Source: Magnetococcales bacterium
GTDB lineage: Bacteria > Pseudomonadota > Magnetococcia > Magnetococcales > JADFYX01
Assembly (NCBI GenBank): GCA_015232405.1
Contig: JADFZS010000007.1
Location: forward strand, 15,178-76,046
Reading direction: 5' to 3'
Length of the DNA: 60,869 nt
The notes beneath the pieces are model-generated. The model saw nothing but the letters and a program-made list of their open reading frames with translations. It did not search any database and was not told the DNA's origin. Of the stretch, positions 37,968-46,904 are shown one piece after another (within the stretch, counting starts at the first letter, position 1; every line of letters begins with the position of its first letter). A program made the translations under genes and the position numbers.

Positions 37968-38870
37968 TCAACGCTGGAGACTATGTTTTTTAGAGAGACT
38001 TTGCTGCTGTTCCCGATCCCTTTTTTGCCAACGCTGGGCCGCTTGGCGGAAGAGAGTTTCTGTTTCAAGAGTCGCAAAGCGATACCGTTTACCACTCTTT
38101 GAGTTTAAGATACCAACAACCCCTTTTCCTCTGCGCTCATAAAGCTCAAAACCAGCTACAGAGAGAGTTTTAAAACACTCAGCACGTGTATTTTTACTAA
38201 GAGCATTTTGGGCGATAGTTTTTGCTTGAGAGCGTTTATTGGGAAGCCATTTCTGTTTATTTACTTTTTGAGTTTTCCGTTGCTTGCGACCTAGTGCCTC
38301 TCGCTCTCCTCTTTTAGGTCCACGCTTTAAGGATCGCTCATTTATGGCACGATCATGGGAGCGAAGCTCTGCCTCTGTACGATGAGCAACAATAGATTTA
38401 CTAAGGTGGGGAAATTTCTCTTTTTGGTACTCCTGTAGCTCTATCTTACACTTTTGCAGTTGGTATTTATCTACCCGCACTTCTTTACGACGACCAAGCA
38501 GGTCACACGCAGAAAATATGATATGAGCGTGAATATGATCCCTGTCAAAGTGGAGCTCAGCATATGCTTGCCTGTCAGGACCGTAAAGTTCAATCCACTT
38601 AACAGTCAAAGCTCGCAAAGTATCGGGGCTTAGCTTTTCACCACTTTTAAATGAAATGATATGGTGCTGTGAGATAACACCATTCCGGCGCTCCTCCATT
38701 TTATCTGCCAGCATCTCAAACTCATGGATAATATCTAGTCTTGTAGTAGATGCAAGGTTGTGTGTAATAGGTTCAAATCTTTGACTATCAGGTAATAGGT
38801 CACGTTTGAGATAGTTAAAAAGATTGCGGAAGGTGGAGCGGTTCTTGTGGGTAAGAGCCTTGGTGATCAT
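37968..38870 (-). CDS. Relaxase, module 2
   Basis: A 300-residue VirD2/MOBP-type relaxase. Motif III is clear: LHFDRDHIHAHIIFSA, with three metal-binding histidines. The N-terminal tyrosine of motif I is probably Tyr20 in LFNYLKRD. The basic C-terminus (KRGPKRGEREALGRKQRK) fits DNA binding. It is the last gene of a nine-gene minus-strand operon and starts 2 bases after mobC. Its family is the same as relaxase 1, but the sequences are far apart. Confidence 0.85.
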   Translation of the reverse strand: MITKALTHKNRSTFRNLFNYLKRDLLPDSQRFEPITHNLASTTRLDIIHEFEMLADKMEERRNGVISQHHIISFKSGEKLSPDTLRALTVKWIELYGPDRQAYAELHFDRDHIHAHIIFSACDLLGRRKEVRVDKYQLQKCKIELQEYQKEKFPHLSKSIVAHRTEAELRSHDRAINERSLKRGPKRGEREALGRKQRKTQKVNKQKWLPNKRSQAKTIAQNALSKNTRAECFKTLSVAGFELYERRGKGVVGILNSKSGKRYRFATLETETLFRQAAQRWQKRDREQQQSLSKKHSLQR

Positions 38871-38872
38871 GG

Positions 38873-39331
38873 TTAGATCCCAGGTTCATATTTGGTCAAA
38901 AAGTCCCAAAGTAGTTTTTCAGCCTCAAGAATTGCTGCTCGAGATTTGAGTGGATCAAAGGCGGGCTTGACTGGTAAACCTTTAAGCTCCAAATGCATCC
39001 GATGTGTAATTTGATTTATATTATTGGCGGTGTTAACAACTGCTATGCGTAAAGCTAAGAGCTCTTGAAGCACATCGTCTGTTAGCTCTCTGGGGAGTAC
39101 CTTGGAATTGTTTTGGAAAGCTTCGTAGCACTTTTTGAGATGTTTGGCTGGAGTTAGGCCACTCTCCATTGCATCAGCGACAAGGTCGTCATGCTCTTTT
39201 TGGCTAAAAGAAACAGCCACCCTTTTTTTTAGTCTGCCATGGTGTCTTTTCCGGTATTCAACCATTCTGGCACGGTGAAGCTGCTTTTTTCGCTCCTTCC
39301 TTCTTTCAGCTTCTGAAGTACTGGTAGTCAT
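38873..39331 (-). CDS. mobC: MobC-like relaxosome accessory protein, module 2
   Basis: A 152-residue basic protein of the Bac_MobC type: an arginine-rich start, KRVAVSFSQKEHDDLVADAMESG, and a C-terminal NTANNINQITHRMH helix. It is expected to bind oriT with relaxase 2. Relaxase 2 follows 2 bases downstream and coupling protein 2 ends 8 bases upstream. Confidence 0.8.
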   Translation of the reverse strand: MTTSTSEAERRKERKKQLHRARMVEYRKRHHGRLKKRVAVSFSQKEHDDLVADAMESGLTPAKHLKKCYEAFQNNSKVLPRELTDDVLQELLALRIAVVNTANNINQITHRMHLELKGLPVKPAFDPLKSRAAILEAEKLLWDFLTKYEPGI

Positions 39332-39339
39332 GGAGCTGG

Positions 39340-40962
39340 CTAGACCTGTGGTACTTCAGCCAAATCTTCAAGATAATCCGCAAGATTTTCGATCTCTGGT
39401 TCTAACTCCAGATTATTTAGATCAAGGCGAGGGATATCTTTTAGTATTGGCGGTAATGGCGATTGACCAGGTGGCATCTTGGAACGACGATTCAGGGTCC
39501 AATTGTTCTTGTAGTAGCTAAGTTTTTGTATGAAGGGTGCTTTGTCTCCATGGATAACAGTAACATGGTGACGTGGTGTTTGCCGTAAATCTGAAACTGA
39601 AAGCAATGGCTTAGATAGAGTCTTGCCATTTTTTTTCGTCTCTGTTGGCCCCAAGCGATCCGAAAGAGCACGAAGCTCAGCAACCTGTTTTCCACCTCCA
39701 AATATAAGCTCAGTATCTACATTTTCTTGGATGATATCAGCGCCTTCTCTACCAAAACTGGCAGTAAGTTGAGCTTTGGATTGAACAGCCATGGCGAAGG
39801 AAATACGGTAGGCTCTGGCTATCGCAATTTCTTGAGGTAGAGTTTTCAATCCCTTGAACAACCCAAGCTCGTCCAATAACAGCATTACTGTGTTAAGGCT
39901 GGAGTCGCTCTCTATGCTTGGGTCTGCTGTTAAATCATCAATAAACTCTTGTAGCAGTAGTGTGAGAACTGGCCTCCACACTTCTTGGTCCCGGTGAGAA
40001 ATATTTAGAAAAAGACATTGTGGTGGCTGGTGGCGAAAGGAGGAAATGTCGAGTGTATCGTCTGATATGATGCGGCATATGTCATTTGAAGCACAAAACT
40101 CTGTTGCAACCTTGGCATTTGATATCCACCCAGCCACAGTCTTTGGGTCCATTCCTGTAAATAAACCCTCTAGCTCTGAGATCAAATTGGCATCACCAGT
40201 TTGGTAAATCAGGGAAGATATGGCATCACGATTTCCAGCAGAATTAATGAGCTGCCTTAAAACAGGCAGTGTATGGTATCTGGCTGGCTGATACTTCAGA
40301 GCCGAAGCAAGGAGAAAGATAAGGCTTTTGGCTCCATCTTCCCAAAAAGTGTCACCTTTATTGTTTGAGTCACAGAGGATATTGGCCATTTTCCTAATAG
40401 CCATATCGCCCTTTTTGATTGCACGTGCTAGGGGATTAAATCTGATAGATACACTAGGATCACGGGAATGGAGTCGCAGAACTGTTATTTTGCGTGACAA
40501 AAGGAAGCCAGATACCCCTTCAATCATCTCATCCTTCGGGTCGAACACCACCCACGACATTTTGTCTGAAATATTCAATAGTTGAGGCAAAAAGAATGAT
40601 GCACTCTTACCAGTACCGCTAGATCCAGATATTAAAACGTGCTTTTCAGTTGCAGTTCTAGATAGTCTTTTACCAACACCATCAATGATGAAACCTTCAG
40701 AACCTCTATGAAAAGTTAGCCATTGCTCAAAGCGAGATAGAAGTTTTGCGGGTTTTTTCTGAGGTGGTTGGATAATTAAGATAAAGGCCTTACCCAACAA
40801 CCAGCTAATCTTGTAAAGAACTTTTCCTATACCTCTGAATAATGGCCAAAATGAAGGTATTTTTAGTCCAAACACAGGAAGGAGCAGAGCCAGTGCCAGC
40901 CACCAAAATGCGAAGCCAGCACTGACCCTTAAAAGCTCTGAGATCCAAGGCGCATCCATCAA
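39340..40962 (-). CDS. Type IV coupling protein (VirD4/TraG type), module 2
   Basis: A 540-residue membrane ATPase. Two N-terminal hydrophobic segments (about residues 13-32 and 50-65), a classic Walker A SGSSGTGKS (112-120), the FDPKDEM segment and Walker B VMLLLDELGLF match TraG/VirD4 proteins that recruit relaxosomes. Its start overlaps the upstream 86-residue membrane gene by 4 bases (ATGA), so the two are translationally coupled. No VirB4 or other channel gene is nearby. Confidence 0.9.
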   Translation of the reverse strand: MMDAPWISELLRVSAGFAFWWLALALLLPVFGLKIPSFWPLFRGIGKVLYKISWLLGKAFILIIQPPQKKPAKLLSRFEQWLTFHRGSEGFIIDGVGKRLSRTATEKHVLISGSSGTGKSASFFLPQLLNISDKMSWVVFDPKDEMIEGVSGFLLSRKITVLRLHSRDPSVSIRFNPLARAIKKGDMAIRKMANILCDSNNKGDTFWEDGAKSLIFLLASALKYQPARYHTLPVLRQLINSAGNRDAISSLIYQTGDANLISELEGLFTGMDPKTVAGWISNAKVATEFCASNDICRIISDDTLDISSFRHQPPQCLFLNISHRDQEVWRPVLTLLLQEFIDDLTADPSIESDSSLNTVMLLLDELGLFKGLKTLPQEIAIARAYRISFAMAVQSKAQLTASFGREGADIIQENVDTELIFGGGKQVAELRALSDRLGPTETKKNGKTLSKPLLSVSDLRQTPRHHVTVIHGDKAPFIQKLSYYKNNWTLNRRSKMPPGQSPLPPILKDIPRLDLNNLELEPEIENLADYLEDLAEVPQV

Positions 40963-41219
40963 TTTTTACCAATACGAGCAAGGTTAAAAATAAAGCGTAT
41001 ACCTATGTAGATAAAAAAAGCTTGTAGGATTAGAGGTAATAGAGCGTGAACAAGACTAGTTAAAAGATCTATGCTGTTTTGAAGAAAGCTGGCTCCCAGC
41101 AACTTCATCTCTTCACCAAACTCTCTTATCCTGTGAGTGATAGTCTCAACACCTAAAAACAGGGCACTGCTAAGCAATAAAAATAGAATTGCCAAAGTTG
41201 CTCTAAATACGCTCTCCAT
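40959..41219 (-). CDS. Small two-helix membrane protein coupled to the coupling protein
   Basis: An 86-residue protein with two hydrophobic helices (about 5-25 and 55-78) and a short charged loop. The TAGGAGGAACTCAAT ribosome region is strong. It ends in an ATGA overlap with coupling protein 2, which suggests a physical partner of that ATPase in the membrane. No family recognised. Confidence 0.65.
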   Translation of the reverse strand: MESVFRATLAILFLLLSSALFLGVETITHRIREFGEEMKLLGASFLQNSIDLLTSLVHALLPLILQAFFIYIGIRFIFNLARIGKN

Positions 41220-41231
41220 ATTGAGTTCCTC

Positions 41232-41693
41232 CTATCTTTCCAAATCCATAGTTTGCTCTGACTCAGTTTTTATAGTTCCGGTCTGTCTTTGAGCCATCGA
41301 TTTACCTATGAGCTGCTCTAATCTCTTAACATCCCGCTTTGCTGCCTCCCCAGCATTGATGATTGATATCAATTTACTGCAACTACGTTTATCAAGTTGA
41401 TCGGCCATTATTCCATACATTTTCAAAACATTTAGTTGAGCAGGAGTTGCACTGTCTAAGTCATTGCTCATACTGTTATATTTTTGTTCTGTTCGTTTTT
41501 CTTGGTCTTTTTTCATCAGCTTATCTAATAAAGAGTTAGCACCCTTACGAGTGACTGGAATCGGGCCTTGATGCTTTAGTTTTTTAAGCAGTTCCACCTG
41601 CTTTTCAGTTGGTGTAGGCTCACGATCCCAGACACTATTTTTCATTCTTGCTACTGAATAGCTAACTTTCTTTAATCCATTCCATAGTCCCAT
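41232..41693 (-). CDS. MGLWN-motif protein 1
   Basis: A 153-residue soluble protein. Its first 32 residues (MGLWNGLKKVSYSVARMKNS and WDREPTPTEKQ) repeat almost exactly in the next gene upstream. The middle is helical and the end is MDLER. It has no membrane segment. Together with the 41705 protein it sits between the vWA-like gene and the coupling-protein pair. The shared N-terminus, with two tryptophans and basic residues, could be a common docking or membrane-surface signal. Confidence 0.65.
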   Translation of the reverse strand: MGLWNGLKKVSYSVARMKNSVWDREPTPTEKQVELLKKLKHQGPIPVTRKGANSLLDKLMKKDQEKRTEQKYNSMSNDLDSATPAQLNVLKMYGIMADQLDKRSCSKLISIINAGEAAKRDVKRLEQLIGKSMAQRQTGTIKTESEQTMDLER

Positions 41694-41704
41694 TGAGTCA
41701 CCTC

Positions 41705-42058
41705 CTATCTTGAAAGATCCAGATTAATGGATTGATCTTGCTCATGATTTTTTTTCTGTCGTTTCCCTTTCATCCGATGTACTGCCTGGTTCATCAACTT
41801 CTTGAGTATATCTCGCTCCTTGGTGAGCTCTTCCACCTTGATCTTGAGTTTTTCTCTATCGTGCATCATATCCATGATTCTATTGATATCTTCTGGATCC
41901 AAAAACTTGATTGAAAAGTAAAGCTGTTCAAGTTCATTTAGTTTTGGGAGCTGTTTATCTTTCTGCTTGCCAGTCGGTGTTGGCATCCAATCCCAGATAG
42001 CATTTTTCAATCTGGCTACACCAAAGTTAGCTTTCATTAATGCATTCCAAAGTCCCAT
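41705..42058 (-). CDS. MGLWN-motif protein 2 with coiled coil
   Basis: A 117-residue protein opening with MGLWNALMKANFGVARLKNA and WDWMPTPTGKQ, the same motif as the 41232 protein, then a coiled coil (about residues 65-100, DREKLKIKVEELTKERDIL). It ends in LDLSR. The two paralogues share only the N-terminus and the last few residues, so they may bind the same partner by that part and do different work with the rest. Confidence 0.65.
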   Translation of the reverse strand: MGLWNALMKANFGVARLKNAIWDWMPTPTGKQKDKQLPKLNELEQLYFSIKFLDPEDINRIMDMMHDREKLKIKVEELTKERDILKKLMNQAVHRMKGKRQKKNHEQDQSINLDLSR

Positions 42059-42059
42059 G

Positions 42060-42758
42060 TCAGTTAATTGCCCTAATAATCTGAAGTTGAACGCCTGATC
42101 GTTTGGCCCAGTCGCTCCATATCCTGGTCATCTCCCTTACTATTATTGGTCGTTGTCCCATCCCGAACCCGACCATATGAACACCGCATCCATCAAGCTC
42201 TTGCTTCATTGCAGGGAAGTAGGAATTACTGCGGCTGGTCATCTCTAAAATATTGCTGCCGCCAGCGGCAAAATGGACTCCATCCGTCACCACCAAAATG
42301 GTTGTATTTTTACAGCCATAGATTGAGGCTTGATTGCGGATATAATCCAAGATCCGGGTCTCTTTTTCAGGGACGATATCTTCATCACCAAATTTGGTTG
42401 GCAGTTGCCGCATGAATTTGTAAATCTGCTTAGCTGGTTTGGTGGCTCGTTTCCGAGCTGTAATGGTAATCTCTGGTACGATGATGTGATCATTAGAAAA
42501 ATCAAAATCACCAAAGGTGGTGGCAACTACACGGGTAAAATAGGGTTGTACCTTGATATCTTTGGCAAGATATTTACCGAGGCGTTTTAGCCATGTTGAT
42601 TTTGCCTTCACTACCAATGCATCATCAGAAAGGTCTATGCCGTATACAACTGTTTTATTTACTATTGGCGTTGTAGCATGCGACTTATCGATCAAAGTAT
42701 TATGCGAGATAAGGCCTATCAAAAATCCTATTCCAAAAATCATGATATTACGCAACAT
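42060..42758 (-). CDS. vWA-like anchored protein
   Basis: A 232-residue protein with an N-terminal signal anchor (about residues 4-20) and a domain resembling von Willebrand factor A: strand VVYGIDLSDDA with an incomplete metal-site DxSxS pattern (DLSDD), and a later strand TTILVVTDGVHF. The ATG at 42758 has an AGGAG ribosome site and overlaps the upstream gene by 11 bases. vWA domains bind proteins through a metal ion. The topology suggests it faces the periplasm. Confidence 0.6.
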   Translation of the reverse strand: MLRNIMIFGIGFLIGLISHNTLIDKSHATTPIVNKTVVYGIDLSDDALVVKAKSTWLKRLGKYLAKDIKVQPYFTRVVATTFGDFDFSNDHIIVPEITITARKRATKPAKQIYKFMRQLPTKFGDEDIVPEKETRILDYIRNQASIYGCKNTTILVVTDGVHFAAGGSNILEMTSRSNSYFPAMKQELDGCGVHMVGFGMGQRPIIVREMTRIWSDWAKRSGVQLQIIRAIN

Positions 42759-43899
42759 CGCTTTTCTCCTGATTGGTGGTTTCAAAGGGGACTAAATCGG
42801 CATAGCTTTGGGTGGAAGGTGCAAAGCTGTAATGGCCGATTTTCAGAGCACTGGTGCTTTCACGGCAGCTTTGAAGCTTGGCATCCAGCTCCTCAGGAGT
42901 TTTGGCAATGAAAGTGAGGTCATTGATAAACTCCACCGCCTGCCCCTCCTGCATCTTAAGAAACTGTTCAGGGCTGGATTTGAAGTTTTGGTAATCCTGA
43001 GCTAGCTTGCCTACAAAATCGACCTGTTCAAGATAGGTTGCTATAGCCGCTCCATGCACAGCTTGAACTAGATCCATATGCTGAGATTCCAGAGTTAGTC
43101 TGAGTTGCTCGAGCTGTCCATGATCCTGGATGATCTGGTCACTCTCCTTGGCGATATACTCGTAATACTCTCCCTCCTTCCGTTTCCCTCTGGCATAGAG
43201 AAGCAAAGGAAAAAGCAGGGCTACCGCCACTGCCGATACGAAAGGAAGTGAAGACATTTTGGAACATGTAAGCGCCATAATATCTGGTGACATCAACTCT
43301 TCTGCTGTACGAGGCATGAAGAGGGTGATAAAGCCAAAGCTACGCTGTTTCATATCATTCAAATCTGGAGCGTCATCACTGTCTTCCATGGTTTCGGCAT
43401 AGTTTTCAACCATTTGCTGACAAACCGGAATTGAAAAAGCGTACGAAACCTGTTGGCTTAAGCTGGCTACATGATCGGTCAGGTAGAGAAAAATGAAGGT
43501 CAGAAATACAATGCTTGAATTCTTCAGCTTTCGTTTGACTGACTGAAACCGATCAACCTTAGAGATTTGGACATGTTTCCAAATCAAGAAAGTGGCCGTA
43601 GTGCAAATGGTCATTAGGAGCGTCGGTCCCAAAATTAGTACACTCTTTGTAAGGATGCCCAGAAATTCGGTCAAACCTCTGCTTCCATCGTCCTGGACAA
43701 TAATCCGTGCCGACCCTTCAAAGATCAGCCCTGTTTCCGCAAAAAACAGTATGGGAGCCATCCATGCTAAGGCTTCTATATAGAGCATCAATGTCAAGGT
43801 AGCCCCCTTTACACGGGCATCTTCACCGATTTTTGCCAAAGCTTCCAATGGGGTGTTGGCGACATAGGGAGATGCCTGACTAGTGGTTTCCTTATTCAT
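42748..43899 (-). CDS. Four-helix membrane protein with a C-terminal soluble domain
   Basis: A 383-residue protein with about four transmembrane helices in the first 215 residues (near 32-58, 78-102, 122-145, 195-215) and a helical soluble remainder of about 165 residues with coiled-coil character (HGQLEQLRLTLESQHMDL). I recognise no family. The topology of helices followed by a long helical tail recalls MotA/ZorA-like proteins, but the usual polar helix motif is not seen. The ATG at 43899 has a GGAGGACTGAGG ribosome site and overlaps the previous gene by 8 bases. Confidence 0.6.
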   Translation of the reverse strand: MNKETTSQASPYVANTPLEALAKIGEDARVKGATLTLMLYIEALAWMAPILFFAETGLIFEGSARIIVQDDGSRGLTEFLGILTKSVLILGPTLLMTICTTATFLIWKHVQISKVDRFQSVKRKLKNSSIVFLTFIFLYLTDHVASLSQQVSYAFSIPVCQQMVENYAETMEDSDDAPDLNDMKQRSFGFITLFMPRTAEELMSPDIMALTCSKMSSLPFVSAVAVALLFPLLLYARGKRKEGEYYEYIAKESDQIIQDHGQLEQLRLTLESQHMDLVQAVHGAAIATYLEQVDFVGKLAQDYQNFKSSPEQFLKMQEGQAVEFINDLTFIAKTPEELDAKLQSCRESTSALKIGHYSFAPSTQSYADLVPFETTNQEKSDVA

Positions 43900-44332
43900 C
43901 CTCAGTCCTCCTTTCCACCTGTTGATTTTGATGTTTGTCAATGGCTGCCCGCATGGAGAGAGTTTTGACTTCTGGCATCGTTTCTTTACCTGCTCGAGGT
44001 GGCAACTCCATTTCCAAAACGATACCTGCATCATCCATCCTTTGAAGTAATCCCGTGACCCGAACGGGTAGGGTTTTCTTCAAATCTGCATAGCGTTGGT
44101 AGGACTCCCGATTCTTGGTTCCGATAAAACCCAGGATCTGATGAGTCAGAGCGTCAAGGTCTGACTGTTGCAGTGAACCGAAAGCAGAGGCCCGTTGCTT
44201 CACAAACTCGAATGCTTTGGGGTTTTCGGCAAGAAAATCTTGTACTGACAAGCTGCTAGTTTTGTGTGTCAGCACCGTTTTTACTGGCTTGACTTTTTTT
44301 GGTAGAAACTTTTTTAATTCTGTTATTGACAT
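43892..44332 (-). CDS. First gene of the module 2 operon, unknown
   Basis: A 146-residue soluble basic protein. It has a proline/lysine-rich start (LKKFLPKKVKPVKT), a compact helical middle (SVQDFLAENPKAFEFVKQRA) and an acidic end. Its place at the head of the relaxase operon suggests a relaxosome or assembly role. The ATG at 44332 has a GGTGGAG ribosome site. An upstream GTG at 44341 is possible. Confidence 0.6.
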   Translation of the reverse strand: MSITELKKFLPKKVKPVKTVLTHKTSSLSVQDFLAENPKAFEFVKQRASAFGSLQQSDLDALTHQILGFIGTKNRESYQRYADLKKTLPVRVTGLLQRMDDAGIVLEMELPPRAGKETMPEVKTLSMRAAIDKHQNQQVERRTEDE

Positions 44333-44341
44333 AAACTCCAC

Positions 44342-44813
44342 CTTTATAAATAGTTTGTAGCAATAAGCTTGATTGCATGGCTGATCTAACTAAATTGAAA
44401 GCAATCCAGTTGATCACGACTGGAAAATTAAGTCGTCTGAAGCGTAGACTATTTTTTTTGCACCAAATATTGGCCACCTGAAAATGTGCAAATACGGCCT
44501 ATTTCAGCGAATTGAAGAATATTGTGATATGCTGGGACGTCTGGAGGTACTAACTGTATTTGCCACCTGGGTATACACCAGATTTGCTGAGCACTTATCA
44601 ATTTACTTTTGCTAAAGTTATGCACAAGGTGTCTCCTTTGTCTAATAAAGGTCGCATCCAATGAGGTCTTCAATGTGTGATGACATAGTTGACCTCCGCC
44701 TTTTTCTCTGCAGCGAGGTGTATGGAATGCATCGTTGCTAGTGCATTTATTTCAACATATTATTTGTTAGTGAAGAAATTCACTTTTGACTCACTAAGAA
44801 ATAATCTAATAGA
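44342..44813. promoter_or_regulatory. Divergent control region of the module 2 operon and the XRE-TPR regulator
   Basis: 472 noncoding bases between two divergent units. It holds a perfect inverted repeat AGTGAA-GAAA-TTCACT (44769-44784), 29 bases upstream of the regulator's GTG start, and an AATGCA/TGCATT pair at 44727-44748. Both are reasonable operator candidates for the regulator encoded beside them. Confidence 0.55.
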
Positions 44814-45653
44814 GTGGACAATATAATTAAAAAAGATAGGAAAAACGCTGATTTTGGTCGTGACGTAAGCACTGGTATCAGATTGAGATGGGCCAGAGAA
44901 AGGCGTGGCTGGTCTCAACGCATTTTAGCTGTGTTATGGAGAAAGCCACCATATTATCTCCCAAGTTCCCAGAGGATTATTTCAGAATGGGAGAGGAAAG
45001 AAATACCTGCCAAAAAAGTATCAATGGTGGCAGCTTTTTTTGGAGTAGCCAGAGATTTGTTCTATATAAAATTGTCAAAGACTAATTTTAACAACGCAGT
45101 TGATGCAGCAGATCCTTTATTTGATCCTAAAAAAACCAAGCAAGAATTGGCAGAAAGTCAAGCCAAGATCAGAAATATTAATGAAGAGTTGCAGATTTAT
45201 AAGAAGCAGGATCCTGATGCGGTTTCATTACGGCGTGAAATTTTGGGGGCTATTAGTGTGAAAGACTACAATAGAGCGCACTATCTGAGCAAAAAGCGAG
45301 AAAATGCAACTGAAATGCTATTTGGCGAAAAGGGTATTGGTAAAAAGATAGAGAGATGCATGGCTGATGCAAAGCTTGAGATTAACTCTGGAAATTATAT
45401 TGGTGCTACTGCTATATACAAAAAAACAATCAACGAAGTAGAGGTGTTAGTTGGCAAAAATCATTTCCAAATAGGATTGTTATTATTAGGTTTGGCGGCC
45501 ACTAATATGGCTTTTTGCGAATATCAAGAAGCTACTTCTAATTTTGAACGAGCTTTGGAAATATTCCATTCTACTGTTGGACCAAATAGCGAGATCTCCA
45601 AGATGGCTATTTGTAGTTATGAGGAAGCTAAGAAATTATTATCTAACATATGA
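44814..45653 (+). CDS. XRE-family regulator with a TPR-like C-terminus
   Basis: A 279-residue protein. The N-terminal HTH (about residues 20-75, IRLRWARERRGWSQRILA and RIISEWERKEIPAKK) is of the Cro/CI type. The C-terminal part (about 170-275) has tetratricopeptide-like helices (AKLEINSGNYIGATAIYKKT). Such HTH-TPR regulators often answer to a small peptide or partner protein. It is divergent from the module 2 operon and may control it. GTG start. Confidence 0.75.
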   Translation: MDNIIKKDRKNADFGRDVSTGIRLRWARERRGWSQRILAVLWRKPPYYLPSSQRIISEWERKEIPAKKVSMVAAFFGVARDLFYIKLSKTNFNNAVDAADPLFDPKKTKQELAESQAKIRNINEELQIYKKQDPDAVSLRREILGAISVKDYNRAHYLSKKRENATEMLFGEKGIGKKIERCMADAKLEINSGNYIGATAIYKKTINEVEVLVGKNHFQIGLLLLGLAATNMAFCEYQEATSNFERALEIFHSTVGPNSEISKMAICSYEEAKKLLSNI

Positions 45654-45847
45654 GATAATAATTTTTCTGTTTAATCATTCCATCAATGATTTTCCAATAT
45701 TTTGACAAAAATTGTTATTCAAGCTTATGCAGGATTTAAGTTCGACAAAATTGAAATTACAAAATTCCAGTATGTATGGGAATGAAATAACATGATTTTC
45801 TGCATGGATAGTTTCATTCTTAATAACTATTCTGTTCCAGAATTGTT

Positions 45848-46430
45848 GTGATTTAAGGCTCCCTAAACGGTCCAACTTCCTCGTCTTCCAGACGAGAAAT
45901 CCTTTAGAACTTGAAACAGAGTAAAATTCAGTCCATGACCGAATACTTAAAAACCTCCCACACCACCTACCACCACCGCTACCAACTAGTCTAGATCACT
46001 AAATACCGATACAAAGTCCTCAACTGAAAAATCCAAGAAAGAGCCAGAGACCTTATCACCCAAGTAGCCGACGAACTAAATATCAAAATCTTCAACGGTA
46101 TAGTATCGGCAGACCACATCCACCTCATGGTCTCCATCCCACCCCATATCCCGGTCTCAGACTTCGTCAAAAAAACCAAAGGAAGGTCCTCTCCCTCAAA
46201 ATCCAAAAAGAATTCCCCGAACTTAGAAAAAATACTGGGGAAGACATTTCTGGGGTAGGGGATACTTCTCTGTAACAGCATGCAACATAACCGAAGACAT
46301 TATCGATGAATACATCAACTACCACACCGACGCCTCAAAAAGCGACAACATCAAAAACTTCTTTTTAGAGTAACCCTGACTTCCAGTCTAGGCCTGACCC
46401 CACCGGTCTTCTAGCCGGTGGTAGTTCAGG
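45848..46430 (+). mobile_element. Degenerate IS200/IS605-type element
   Basis: A broken tnpA lies between two subterminal hairpins: CTCGTCT-TCC-AGACGAG (45880-45896) on the left and CCACCGG/CCGGTGG (46400-46421) on the right. This is the end structure used by IS200/IS605 transposons instead of terminal inverted repeats. No tnpB is seen. Confidence 0.75.
45935..46373 (+). pseudogene. tnpA: IS200/IS605 transposase TnpA, inactivated
   Basis: Translation from the ATG at 45935 gives a TnpA-like protein with the HUH metal motif in ADHIHLMVSIPP and a C-terminal TDASKSDNIKNFFLE tail ending at TAA 46373. The frame contains several stop codons (after YQLV, after KVLN) and at least one frameshift near 46180. 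It is dead. Confidence 0.8.
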
Positions 46431-46904
46431 AAAATATCGTAAATTTCCTCCAAAAGAGATCACACTATATAGTAGAGCTTAAATTTTAGGTGTACTACTT
46501 TACAATATGAACTTAGGTGTAGAAATTATTACTCAACTTTAAATGGTACGTTGTATTGCATCAACAATCACAATTGTTGTTAAATGATCAATTAACATAT
46601 CAATATCCTTAAAGTTCAAATCAAGGAGGATTTAGCAGTCAGAATAAATATCATTTTTTTAATTTGTTATTCATCAACCTATTCAAATATAAGGCGAGAA
46701 CATAAAATTAGACCGACCGAACTATTCTAAGATCTCCTACTTAGGCTTATTACCTCTAAGAAGAGTAATGTTGAAATAAATATGAGAATATAATCCATGA
46801 TTTCTGCCTATTTTTAAATTATTTTTCTTGACTAAAGTATTAGATTGTTTGACCATCAGGTTTTTAATTCCTGAATTAATACTTTGGCGATTATTGACAA
46901 ACCT
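46431..46904. promoter_or_regulatory. Upstream region of the exported-protein operon
   Basis: 474 A/T-rich bases with no gene. It must hold the promoter of the operon that starts at 46905. I see no clear consensus boxes or palindromes. Confidence 0.45.
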
